From assembly GCA_964493505.1 (NCBI GenBank), contig CAZBNP010000002.1, positions 124,001-188,000 of the forward strand: 64,000 nucleotides of DNA, in the 5' to 3' direction. A program made the position numbers and the translations under genes. Under the pieces are notes generated by a model. It was not told the DNA's origin. It did no database searches and saw nothing but the letters and a program-made list of their open reading frames with translations. Shown in pieces: positions 36,170-44,708 of the stretch (its first letter is position 1; the number at the start of each line of letters is the position of its first letter). This DNA is from Chryseosolibacter sp964493505. Its GTDB lineage: Bacteria > Bacteroidota > Bacteroidia > Cytophagales > Cyclobacteriaceae.

Positions 36170-39100
36170 TCAGAAGGTCAGGCTGACTCCCAGCGACATA
36201 CCACGCGGACTGGGAATTCCCCAAACGTCATAACCCTCGCCTCCCGTACCTCCGGCAGCTGCCGATACGGTGTTACCTACAGCGTCTATCCCCGAATAAT
36301 TCGTCCACGTAATCAGGTCGTTACCGGAAACGTAAACGCTGGCGCGGGAAAGGATCCCCTCATTGAACCATGCCGCGGGGAGATTGTAGCTTAGCCTGAC
36401 TTCCTGTAAGCGCAAGTAGTTAACATCTTCAATCCAGTCTTCATCCCCTCCGGTGAAAATAGTCGAGCCGTAAGTACCATAGTTCACGCTGATGTTGTTT
36501 CTCGTCGGCGACTCACTGTTCTCATTGCCGTCTTTCAACACGCCGTTAAACACGACCGGGCCGCTTTCTCTCAAGTCTACAGATTCCCAGCTGACACCTC
36601 TTTGCATCATGAGACGTTTCGTTCCGTTGACGACAGTGGCACCCAGACGACCTGCGAAAACACCGGACAACGCAATGCCCCGGTAGTTCACTCTCGTCGT
36701 AAGTCCGAATCTCACCTTCGGTTCGCGGTTACCGATTACACTCCAGACCGGCGAGACCAGCGGAAGCCCTGACGTAGGACTAATAAGGATATCCCCTGCT
36801 TCATTGCGATCCCATGCACGACCGGTGAGCGTTGTTACCGGCTCGCCAACCATTATCCCGGTGCGGATATTGCCCGAATTCCAGGTATAGGCATTGTAAT
36901 ATTCAGTCACGTTCTCCGGGAGATAAACAACTTCCGAGTCGGTGCTGGAAGCATTAACCCCCACATTCCATGTTATACCGCTCGCGGTCTTGACGATATC
37001 CGCGTCGATGTGGGCTTCCCATCCCCAGGTATCGAACGTACCCACGTTCAGCGTATTCAACACAAATCCGGTCGCATAGCTCAGACGAAATCCGTTGATA
37101 ATCTGATCCGCACAATGTGTCCAGAAGTAGGTGAAGTCGGCGTTGATCCGGTTGTTCAGGAAACGCGTTTCAAAACCAATCTCCTTAGACGTCGTCATCT
37201 CAGGCTTCAGGTTCCTGTTCGGACCTGTAAAGCCATATTTGTATCCACCACCGGTCAACAGGGTGGGCTCCAACTGAGGGTCGATAGCCAACGGCCCGGC
37301 ATCCTTACCAACCTGCGCCACTGCTCCACGGAGTTTCAGGAAGTTGAAAATATTATTCCCCTTGAGAATAGAAAGATCGGAAAGCACAAAGGCACCTTCG
37401 ATCGCAGGATAGAAGTAAGAATTGTTCGCTTTGGGCAGCGTGGAAGACCAGTCGTTGCGAGCCCGAAGGGTAACAAAAGCAAGGTTGTTATACGAAAATT
37501 CCACCTGTCCCGACAAGGCCTGTATCCGCCGCTTTGTCGATCTCTTTTCAGCAACCTGTGTGTCGGGAGTGGTATTGTTGATCGACTGAAAATCTATTAC
37601 CAGGAAGTTTGATCCGTAACTCGACACACGGTTTATCGCATTTTCATACTGGTGAAATCCAACCTGGGCCGATGCCTGGAACCCGCCTTTGAGCTGAGGC
37701 TTATATCCTGCAAGGATATTCACGGTCGGATCGGAAAAATCGGATTTGACAATATTGTAATGACCCACGCCATTGTTATTGGCAGCATAGTATGGATGTG
37801 TTGAAGTTTCGAAAGTCTGCGTTCCGACATCCCAACCCACCTGAGCACGTACAAAGGCACCTTCAACCGGCGTAATCGTCATCGCGACATTCGACAGGAA
37901 CCGGTCGGATTCGTCGTACAACTTGCCCTTGTACATATCAAAAAGAGGGTTCAACAGGTCGGTGTCGATGTAGTATTCGGGATAGCGCATGTGAGAGCCG
38001 TCCGGATCCATGAAGTTGGCCATATTATCGACCTGCGGCCAGAGCATCGCCCTGCCGAGAGGGCTGAATTCCCCCTTGCGGACTTTGTTGTTACCCGTTG
38101 ACGCGTATTGCATCGAACCCTCAAAGCCCAGCCATTTGTTCACTTCGGCCCTGCCTGACAAGGAAAGGTTGAACCTGGAGTAGTCTGTCGTTTTCACGAT
38201 ACCCGATTGCTCCAGGAAAGAAGCCGATGCGCGAACCGTTGCCTTTTCCGTACCACCATCAACTGAAATGTTGTGCTTGGAACTAAACCCTGTTTGCAGC
38301 ACGGCAGCCATGTTGTCATAGAGTTTCATTCCTTCCGGGTAGAGCCCTCCAAACTGACTGGTAAACCAGTAGTTCGTGGTTCCGTAGGCGCCGTTCGCGT
38401 ACTTGTCCTGGAACTCAGGATAGCCATACGCCTTGTCCCAGCGGAACTGGTTGCTGTAGTTAACTCTTCCTTTCCCGGACGCTCCTTTTTTCGTCGTGAT
38501 AATAATAGCGCCATTCGATGCATCGGAGCCGTACAACGCGGCTGCTGCCGCACCTTTTAGCACGGTCATCGACGCAATGTCTTCGGGGTTGAAGTCGTTA
38601 CCGCGTGAAGAGAAGTCAAGGCTGCGAACAGAGAATGTCTCCACGGGTTCCGCCAGTTGCAGCGGATCGAATGTCGAGTTGTTCATCGGGATACCATCAA
38701 CAACATACAAGGGCTGGTTATTCCCCGAAATAGAAGTCAGGCTGCGCAATACCACCGTAGAAGAAGATCCCGGTGTACCGCCCGATGAGGTCATGTTCAA
38801 TCCCGCGACGCGACCCAGTAGCGCGGAAGCGAAATTATCACGGCCTGACTCTATGATTTCATCCGCGCTGACAGTCTGTGCGGAAGATCCGACAGAACGA
38901 GCCACGCGCGTCATCCCAAACTCGGCGTTGATGACAACTTCATCCAGACTTTGCATGCTCTCCGTGAGTCGTACATTTATCGTTTGGGAGTTGCCTACCG
39001 CTACTTCCTGAGTCTCCATCCCGATAAAACTGAAAACCAGTACGTCGGTGGGCCGTGCGTTGATCGAGTACCGTCCTTCCGCGTCACTCACGGTGCCGGA

Positions 39101-39259
39101 AGTCTGGCCTTTCAACGCTACGGTAACGCCCGGCAGTGGCGCGTTATCAGAAGCCGCGACTACCGACCCGGTAACCAGCGTGCCTTGAGCAGCACCTTCT
39201 AAATGGAATAGAAGGACGAAACCCACTATCCACAAGGGACTTTGTAAAAGTTTTTTCAT
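36170..39259 (-). CDS. SusC/RagA-family TonB-dependent transporter
   Basis: A 1029-residue outer-membrane transporter. After the signal peptide comes a carboxypeptidase-regulatory-like domain (VTGSVVAASDNAPLPGVTV start, 29-105), then a TonB plug (QSLDEVVINAEFG, GRVAGLNM, PLYVVDGIPMN, GAAAAALYGSDASNGAIIITT) and a 22-strand barrel ending in SLGVSLTF, a typical beta-signal. It imports a ligand with SusD using TonB energy. It starts at ATG 39259. A palindrome and TTTG box upstream match those of the GlcNAc-kinase gene. Confidence 0.95.
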   Translation of the reverse strand: MKKLLQSPLWIVGFVLLFHLEGAAQGTLVTGSVVAASDNAPLPGVTVALKGQTSGTVSDAEGRYSINARPTDVLVFSFIGMETQEVAVGNSQTINVRLTESMQSLDEVVINAEFGMTRVARSVGSSAQTVSADEIIESGRDNFASALLGRVAGLNMTSSGGTPGSSSTVVLRSLTSISGNNQPLYVVDGIPMNNSTFDPLQLAEPVETFSVRSLDFSSRGNDFNPEDIASMTVLKGAAAAALYGSDASNGAIIITTKKGASGKGRVNYSNQFRWDKAYGYPEFQDKYANGAYGTTNYWFTSQFGGLYPEGMKLYDNMAAVLQTGFSSKHNISVDGGTEKATVRASASFLEQSGIVKTTDYSRFNLSLSGRAEVNKWLGFEGSMQYASTGNNKVRKGEFSPLGRAMLWPQVDNMANFMDPDGSHMRYPEYYIDTDLLNPLFDMYKGKLYDESDRFLSNVAMTITPVEGAFVRAQVGWDVGTQTFETSTHPYYAANNNGVGHYNIVKSDFSDPTVNILAGYKPQLKGGFQASAQVGFHQYENAINRVSSYGSNFLVIDFQSINNTTPDTQVAEKRSTKRRIQALSGQVEFSYNNLAFVTLRARNDWSSTLPKANNSYFYPAIEGAFVLSDLSILKGNNIFNFLKLRGAVAQVGKDAGPLAIDPQLEPTLLTGGGYKYGFTGPNRNLKPEMTTSKEIGFETRFLNNRINADFTYFWTHCADQIINGFRLSYATGFVLNTLNVGTFDTWGWEAHIDADIVKTASGITWNVGVNASSTDSEVVYLPENVTEYYNAYTWNSGNIRTGIMVGEPVTTLTGRAWDRNEAGDILISPTSGLPLVSPVWSVIGNREPKVRFGLTTRVNYRGIALSGVFAGRLGATVVNGTKRLMMQRGVSWESVDLRESGPVVFNGVLKDGNENSESPTRNNISVNYGTYGSTIFTGGDEDWIEDVNYLRLQEVRLSYNLPAAWFNEGILSRASVYVSGNDLITWTNYSGIDAVGNTVSAAAGGTGGEGYDVWGIPSPRGMSLGVSLTF

Positions 39260-39288
39260 AGCATAGGTTAATTAATTATTCGTCTTCC

Positions 39289-39355
39289 CAAATTTTTCGA
39301 ATAATGAAGTCTCTTGAATCACTGAAAATGGTGATTTGAAAATATCACTGAATTT
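39289..39355 (-). promoter_or_regulatory. susC promoter with conserved activator-type palindrome
   Basis: On the minus strand an extra half-site TTCAGTGAT is followed by the imperfect palindrome ATCACC-ATTTTC-AGTGAT (39335-39318), then 25 nt to TTTG (39292-39289; -7-like AAAATTTG). The same arrangement, with identical spacing, lies upstream of the GlcNAc-kinase-like gene at 41912-41978. Confidence 0.65.
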
Positions 39356-39410
39356 GTAGGAGAAAGGGATGTCAGGCGTACGGGAAACAGGGAAACCAGA
39401 AGATAAGGTT

Positions 39411-40985
39411 TCAGTGAGGAGAGCTGAGTATTTCGATAGCTTTTCTTTTGTTTCGCACCTTCACAACCAACACGTTGCTCCCGGGGCTTTCGTGATGGAG
39501 GCGGCTCACGGCGGTGACGACATACTTGTAAACCGTGTTGCGGGAGATATGAGTGTCCTTCCATGTCTGTGCACCAGAGACGTCTCGCGGCACAATAGCC
39601 TTTATGCGTGTAGCGTCTTCCAGATTTACCGGCTCATCGCGGTCAAACCGGTACACCACATAGTATGATGGAGAAGATGGCACCGTGTCGCGCCATTGCA
39701 GCGCTGTGCCCATCCCGGCGGTACCGGATGCTTCCACCAGTCGCGGTGCGGAAGGCGCATCGATCGGAAGCCAGTCCATGGCCGGCACCAGCGATGGATA
39801 CGGATATATGCCACGCATCCGGACATTGAGGTTATCTTTATTGTGCAAGAACGTTTTTGCGCTGAAGAACATACTGCCGTGATAGGCGTTGTGCTCCCGG
39901 TTTAGCGTAACCTGGTTACGCAGTTCGTTTGGATCTTCCCACCCCTTGTTTCCAATGCGGTAAACAGCTTGTCCTACATAGAGGTGTTTGCCGTAAGTAT
40001 TTCGACTCCACCAATCGAGAAGCACCCTGTAGTCGGCCAGCTCAAAGCCAATCTGCCAGTACAACTGCGGCGTTACGTAATCGATCCATCCCTCGCGCAG
40101 CCACTTTAGCACGTCTGCGTAAAGATCGTCGTAGTTAGTCATCCCCGCCCGTGTCATGGATCCGGTGGAGTCCTTGTCTATATTTCTCCATACACCGAAA
40201 GGACTGATCCCGAATTTCATGTGTGGTTTCTCTGCTTTGATCCGCCGGGATAACTCCCTGACAAAAAAGTCTACGTTATTTCTGCGCCAGTCGTCGCGGC
40301 TTTGAAACCTATCCTGTCCGTTGTCTTCGTATGAACAGCTGTCTGGAAACTCCAGGCCCGCTACGCGGTAAGGATAAAAATAATCATCGAAGTGAACAGC
40401 ATCGAGATCATAGTGCCTCACAGTCTCCATGATCGACTGTAGCACAAACTCCTGAGCCTCTTTATTGCCGGGGTCGTAGTAGTATTTTCCTCCGTACTCA
40501 ACAAACCATTCGGGGTGTTGTCGTATCGGGTGGTTGTGAGCATATATCAGATTGGCATTCATGCTGGCACGGTAAGGGTTGAACCACGCGTGAAATTCGA
40601 GATTGCGCTTCCGCGCTTCCGCAATCATAAACGTTATCGGATTGTAGTACGGCCGGGTAGACTCACCCTGCGTACCGGAAAGGTATTCAGACCAGGGCTC
40701 ATAAGACGAGGGGTAAAAGGCGTCGGCAACCGGACGAACCTGCACCACCACAGCGTTCATTCCAACCTGTTGAAGCGTATCGAGCAAGGTCACATACTCC
40801 TGTTGTTGCTCCGCCACACTCAAACCTTGCTTTGAAGGCCAGTCGATGTTGACCACCGTCGCAATCCACGCAGCCCTCAACTCGCGCTTCGGAACATGCT
40901 GAGCCCACGACGATCCGGTGGCTCCCAGTATGATGATAATTAATAGTCCTCCTATCAATTCTCTCACGTTGTTATTCCGTTTCAC
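39411..40985 (-). CDS. GHL10 glycoside hydrolase (DigH/YngK-like)
   Basis: A 524-residue secreted hydrolase of the glycosyl-hydrolase-like 10 family (PF02638). The hallmark start KRELRAAWIATVVNIDWPS precedes a TIM barrel with VVVQVRPVADAFY, FHAWFNPYR and LDAVHFDDYFYPY (catalytic acidic residues expected here). A C-terminal fibronectin-like domain follows (about 415-510). Escherichia coli DigH of this family cleaves denuded peptidoglycan glycan strands. I chose the GTG at 40985: it lies two bases after the upstream stop, has AAGG at a proper distance and opens a clean signal peptide, whereas the TTG at 41024 would overlap the upstream gene. Confidence 0.87.
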   Translation of the reverse strand: MKRNNNVRELIGGLLIIIILGATGSSWAQHVPKRELRAAWIATVVNIDWPSKQGLSVAEQQQEYVTLLDTLQQVGMNAVVVQVRPVADAFYPSSYEPWSEYLSGTQGESTRPYYNPITFMIAEARKRNLEFHAWFNPYRASMNANLIYAHNHPIRQHPEWFVEYGGKYYYDPGNKEAQEFVLQSIMETVRHYDLDAVHFDDYFYPYRVAGLEFPDSCSYEDNGQDRFQSRDDWRRNNVDFFVRELSRRIKAEKPHMKFGISPFGVWRNIDKDSTGSMTRAGMTNYDDLYADVLKWLREGWIDYVTPQLYWQIGFELADYRVLLDWWSRNTYGKHLYVGQAVYRIGNKGWEDPNELRNQVTLNREHNAYHGSMFFSAKTFLHNKDNLNVRMRGIYPYPSLVPAMDWLPIDAPSAPRLVEASGTAGMGTALQWRDTVPSSPSYYVVYRFDRDEPVNLEDATRIKAIVPRDVSGAQTWKDTHISRNTVYKYVVTAVSRLHHESPGSNVLVVKVRNKRKAIEILSSPH

Positions 40986-40987
40986 TA

Positions 40988-41854
40988 CTACCTTATTTTT
41001 CTCTCTCCCACCCTGACCCCGCAATGATACTTAACCAGCCCCTCCATCGGATGCTGGACTATCTTTTCGATTTCGATATCCATCTCCTCTGAAACCTCAA
41101 TCAGATACTTCCTGAAGTTCTGCGCAATCGAACCTGTAAACCTGACCTTGACACCGGCGCCGGTGTTCGGGTATCGCAGCACATAGTACATGAAAAAGTT
41201 GCGGAAGTTGTTGAGAATAATTTCCCGGCATGACGGCTCTTCCGCATATTTCAGAAGAAAAGGTGTAAACGAAGCCAGGAAGCGGTTTGGCAGTGGTTTG
41301 TTATAGATGTTATCCAGTATCTGAACCCGGCCCACCTGGTAGGTAGCTTCGAAATCATCAGCCAGTTCACGCGGAAGGCGTCCCTGCAACAGAAGCGCGA
41401 CCAGATCTTTGCTCATAACCGTACCGCTGCCCCAGTCGGAGAACATATATCCCAGTGACGGCATAATGTTGACGATTTCCCGACCGTCGTAGCGGCAGGA
41501 ATTGGCACCCGTTCCGAGTATACAGGCAATACCGCTTTCCTCCTGCAACAGGCTTCGTGCGCAGCCGAGCATGTCGCCTGCCACTTCCGCCTCGTGGCGG
41601 GACGGGATAACCGACAAAGCTTCCTTCACCTGGCCGGCCTTTGTATCAGCACCGCAACCGGCGCCGTAGAAGAATACCTTATTTACATCCCGGGCAAGAG
41701 GCAATACCCCTTCTGCGACGATATCGCCTATCTCCCGCACGCTCAAAAAATAGGGATTGAGGCCTTCCGTCTTGGTTTTGGCCAAAATATTTCCGTCTTC
41801 ATCCACTAGGCGCCAGTCAGTTTTTGTCGACCCGCTATCAGCTATTAACAGCAT
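40988..41854 (-). CDS. BadF/BadG-family N-acetylglucosamine kinase-like protein
   Basis: A 288-residue ASKHA-fold kinase of the BadF/BadG/BcrA family, which includes eukaryotic-type GlcNAc kinase. The phosphate-1 loop is DSGSTKTDW (6-14), followed by ILGTGANSCRYDG and GYMFSDWGSGT (adenosine/sugar site), all strongly conserved. ATG 41854 begins the fold exactly; a TTG at 41914 would add 20 residues unlike the family. It heads a two-gene operon with the DigH-like hydrolase, which starts two bases after its stop, so phosphorylation of imported GlcNAc or a related amino sugar is likely. Confidence 0.85.
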   Translation of the reverse strand: MLLIADSGSTKTDWRLVDEDGNILAKTKTEGLNPYFLSVREIGDIVAEGVLPLARDVNKVFFYGAGCGADTKAGQVKEALSVIPSRHEAEVAGDMLGCARSLLQEESGIACILGTGANSCRYDGREIVNIMPSLGYMFSDWGSGTVMSKDLVALLLQGRLPRELADDFEATYQVGRVQILDNIYNKPLPNRFLASFTPFLLKYAEEPSCREIILNNFRNFFMYYVLRYPNTGAGVKVRFTGSIAQNFRKYLIEVSEEMDIEIEKIVQHPMEGLVKYHCGVRVGERKIR

Positions 41855-41911
41855 ATGAAAGTTTAAGTCAGCAACGGCATCAGATACGAAAGCGTCCTGA
41901 GCATCAACTTT

Positions 41912-41978
41912 CAAATATTGAAGTTCCTCAAAGCTTTATTATCCCCGAAAATGGGGATTTGTAACAATCACTGAATTA
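41912..41978 (-). promoter_or_regulatory. nagK-like gene promoter with conserved activator-type palindrome
   Basis: On the minus strand TTCAGTGAT precedes a perfect inverted repeat ATCCCC-ATTTTC-GGGGAT (41958-41941), then 25 nt to TTTG (41915-41912; -7-like AATATTTG). About 36 nt match the susC upstream region. The upstream part overlaps the stop of the NarL-type regulator gene. Confidence 0.65.
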
Positions 41979-42603
41979 GCCGTTGGCGGTAGGCATTGTT
42001 CACCAGTTCGGCGGTATTGCGTGCCTTCAGTTTGTAGAGCAGGTTCTTTCGGTGCGTCTCGACTGTATTCTTGCTGATGAACAACTGGTCAGCTATCTCG
42101 TGGGTTGTCAGGCCGGTAGCAATGCACCCAAGCACTTCCTTCTCACGGCCCGACAGTTTCTCGATAATCTCGGTGAATCCCGGGTTTTTGATGAAGCCGT
42201 TCAGCAATGTCTTGCCCACATCTTCGCCGAGATAGTTGTCGCCCGCCTGCAAAGTATGAATAGCATTGAGCAACGTCTCCTTGCCTGTGTTTTTGAGAAT
42301 ATAGCCGCGCGCCCCGGCTTTCAGAATATCGGAGATGTATTCGCGGTCGTTGTACATCGACAGGCCGAGCACCCTGACTGACGGATGTCTCTTGAGGACT
42401 TCGCGCGTAGCCTGGATACCATCCATGTCCGGCATATTGATATCCATGATCACAACGTCAACCTCCTGACTATCGCATAACTGCACCACACTGCGGCCAT
42501 TACACGCTTCCCCTACAACACTGATATCTTCAGACCCCTCCAGCAGGGACCGTAGTCCGTCAATGAACATCTGATGATCATCTGCGATTAGAACCCGTAT
42601 CAT
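41968..42603 (-). CDS. NarL/FixJ-family response regulator
   Basis: A 211-residue DNA-binding regulator. The receiver domain has DDH near residues 8-10, phospho-acceptor Asp54 in VVIMDINMPDMDG and LKNTG with the conserved Lys. The LuxR-type HTH has LSGREKEVLGCIATGLTTHEIADQLFIS (shown as the region 145-172) followed by KNTVETHRKNLLYKL. ATG 42603 begins the receiver; the upstream open frame overlaps the divergent pncB gene and is not real. It lies just before the amino-sugar locus on the same strand and is a candidate regulator of it. Its kinase is not adjacent. Confidence 0.92.
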   Translation of the reverse strand: MIRVLIADDHQMFIDGLRSLLEGSEDISVVGEACNGRSVVQLCDSQEVDVVIMDINMPDMDGIQATREVLKRHPSVRVLGLSMYNDREYISDILKAGARGYILKNTGKETLLNAIHTLQAGDNYLGEDVGKTLLNGFIKNPGFTEIIEKLSGREKEVLGCIATGLTTHEIADQLFISKNTVETHRKNLLYKLKARNTAELVNNAYRQRLIQ

Positions 42604-42672
42604 GTTAAAATCCTTTTCAAGGTAGCAAGGTACTGAATCAAATATAATACAAAACGACCGAAGAATTAAGAC

Positions 42673-42680
42673 TAACTTTG
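42673..42680 (+). promoter_or_regulatory. Promoter -7 box of pncB (near-leaderless)
   Basis: TAACTTTG matches TAnnTTTG and ends five bases before the GTG start of pncB, so the transcript would begin at or next to the start codon. No clear -33 TTG is present. Confidence 0.5.
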
Positions 42681-42684
42681 AGAT

Positions 42685-44094
42685 GTGAAGAATTTTTCCA
42701 TTACAGCAACGTACACTGACCTCTACCAGCTGACGATGGGACAGGTCTACTTTCTTAATGGTTCGGCCGGGAAACAGGCGGTATTTGACTACTTTTTCCG
42801 CAAACTCCCCTTCAACGGGGGGTACGTGGTTTTCGCCGGACTTGGTGATCTGCTTCCCCTGCTCAGAGACTTGCATTTTTCTGCTGACGACCTGGAGTAT
42901 CTAAGAAGCATCGGGCTGGATAGCCGTTATGTTGATCACCTCCGGAATTTCCGCTTCACCGGAAACGTCTACGCACCCCGCGAAGGTGACATTGTGTTTC
43001 CCGGAGAACCCATTGTAAGGGTGGAAGGAAATATGCTCGAGGCGCAGATCGTTGAGAGTATGCTTTTGAATATCCTCAACTTTCAATCGCTGATCGCGAC
43101 AAAAGCCGCGCGCATCAGGTCCGTTGCCGGCGGCAAAAGCCTGAGCGACTTTGGTCTGCGCCGTGCACAGGGTCCGGCTGCATGCTACGCCGCACGGGCG
43201 GCGATGGTCGGCGGGTTTGATTCTACAAGCAATGTGAAAGCCGCCATGGATCTGGGAATCCCCTGCGTAGGCACGATGGCACATTCTTTTATCCAAAGCT
43301 ATGACGACGAACTACTGGCATTCCGTAATTTCGCCGAGAAACGCCCGGAGAATTGCGTGCTGCTGGTCGATACCTATGATACCCTGCACTCGGGTGTACC
43401 CAACGCGATCACCGTTGCCAGGGAAATGGAACAGCGGTCTCAAAAACTTATGGCCGTGCGACTGGACAGCGGCGACCTGGCCTATCTCTCAAAAAGGACG
43501 CGGAGGATGCTGGACGATGCCGGACTACATTACGTGAAGATCAGCGTCTCTAACCAGCTCGATGAATTTGTGATCAAGAGTCTTGAAGAACAACATGCGC
43601 CTATTGACCTTTATGGCGTTGGCACCCGTCTCGTTACCGGTGCGCCTGACGCCGCATTGGACGGCGTGTACAAACTAGCCTATGCGGACGGCAAACCGCG
43701 CATCAAGTTGTCGGAAAACCTCAAGAAGATTACGCTGCCCGACCGCAAGCAGGTCTTCCGCATGCTCAACGACGACGGCCGGTTCTTCGGCGCCGATCTG
43801 ATCACCCTTCACGGAGAAGAGGATATTGATCGGATGCATCATCCGGTCGATCCCGATAAATCGCTTGGCCTGACAGGTCTGGGGCGCGAGCCGCTCCTCC
43901 TACCGGTGATGGAACAGGGAAAAATAATCGGGTCGCTCCCATCGTTGCCGGAAATAGCCGAATACGCGGCATCCCGCCTCGATAGGCTGCCGGCAGAGCA
44001 CAAACGCTTTGAATATCCGCACATTTACAAGGTGGGAATAAGCAAGGGACTGCTCGACCTTAGAAACGAAATGAAACGACGTCACAATAAATGA
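42685..44094 (+). CDS. pncB: Nicotinate phosphoribosyltransferase
   Basis: A 469-residue NAPRTase that converts nicotinate and PRPP to nicotinate mononucleotide in the Preiss-Handler NAD salvage route. It opens with TDLYQLTMGQVYF (10-22), the family hallmark, and has SDFGLRRAQG near 153 and VGTRLVTG near 313. The start is GTG at 42685; the ATG two bases before it is followed by a stop. The gene overlaps pncA by ATGA, so the nicotinamidase product feeds directly into this enzyme. Confidence 0.95.
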   Translation: MKNFSITATYTDLYQLTMGQVYFLNGSAGKQAVFDYFFRKLPFNGGYVVFAGLGDLLPLLRDLHFSADDLEYLRSIGLDSRYVDHLRNFRFTGNVYAPREGDIVFPGEPIVRVEGNMLEAQIVESMLLNILNFQSLIATKAARIRSVAGGKSLSDFGLRRAQGPAACYAARAAMVGGFDSTSNVKAAMDLGIPCVGTMAHSFIQSYDDELLAFRNFAEKRPENCVLLVDTYDTLHSGVPNAITVAREMEQRSQKLMAVRLDSGDLAYLSKRTRRMLDDAGLHYVKISVSNQLDEFVIKSLEEQHAPIDLYGVGTRLVTGAPDAALDGVYKLAYADGKPRIKLSENLKKITLPDRKQVFRMLNDDGRFFGADLITLHGEEDIDRMHHPVDPDKSLGLTGLGREPLLLPVMEQGKIIGSLPSLPEIAEYAASRLDRLPAEHKRFEYPHIYKVGISKGLLDLRNEMKRRHNK

Positions 44095-44708
44095 CTATGC
44101 GCGCACTGATAATTGTCGATATTCAGAACGACTTCGTGACCGGCGGCAAACTCGAAGTTCCCAGCGGCGAACAAATCATTCCGCTCGTAAATGAACTCGC
44201 CGGGCACTTCGACCTGGTAGTAGCTACTCAAGACTGGCATCCCCCATCGCATAAGAGCTTTGCGTCCAACCATCCCGGCAAGAAGCCCTTCGATATTGTT
44301 GATCTCGAAGGCTTGCGCCAGGTGTTATGGCCCGACCATTGCGTGCAGGGAAGCCACGGTGCTGAATTCCACCCTTCACTCAATATGAATCCGGTGGAAG
44401 CGGTGTTCCGAAAGGGAATGAACCCCCAAATCGACAGCTACAGCGCGTTCTACGACAACGGTCACAAACGCTCTACCGGGATGGCTGGCTATCTCCGCGA
44501 GCAAAAGATTGATTCTCTATACGTCTGTGGACTTGCCGCGGACTATTGTGTTTACTACACCGCAAAAGATTCGCTGGAATGCGGGTTCAAGACATTCTGT
44601 ATCGAAGACGCTACACGCGCGATCAGTGCCGATACCTTCGCCCAGGCCAGGCATGACCTGACGAATTCAGGCGTAACGTTTATCACAAGTGACCAGGTAT
44701 TGGGCTAG
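44091..44708 (+). CDS. pncA: Nicotinamidase
   Basis: A 205-residue cysteine hydrolase that deamidates nicotinamide to nicotinate. The catalytic triad is Asp10 (VDIQNDF), Lys108 (FRKGMNP) and Cys153 (CGLAADYCVYYT). The metal-site residues DWH are at 48-50, with PDHC at 81-84. It starts at ATG 44091 within the ATGA overlap with pncB, indicating translational coupling. Full family length. Confidence 0.96.
   Translation: MTMRALIIVDIQNDFVTGGKLEVPSGEQIIPLVNELAGHFDLVVATQDWHPPSHKSFASNHPGKKPFDIVDLEGLRQVLWPDHCVQGSHGAEFHPSLNMNPVEAVFRKGMNPQIDSYSAFYDNGHKRSTGMAGYLREQKIDSLYVCGLAADYCVYYTAKDSLECGFKTFCIEDATRAISADTFAQARHDLTNSGVTFITSDQVLG

Noticed and set aside
42604..42876. N-terminal extension of the NarL-type regulator
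   Set aside because: It precedes the receiver domain, contains no domain and overlaps the divergent pncB gene and its promoter.
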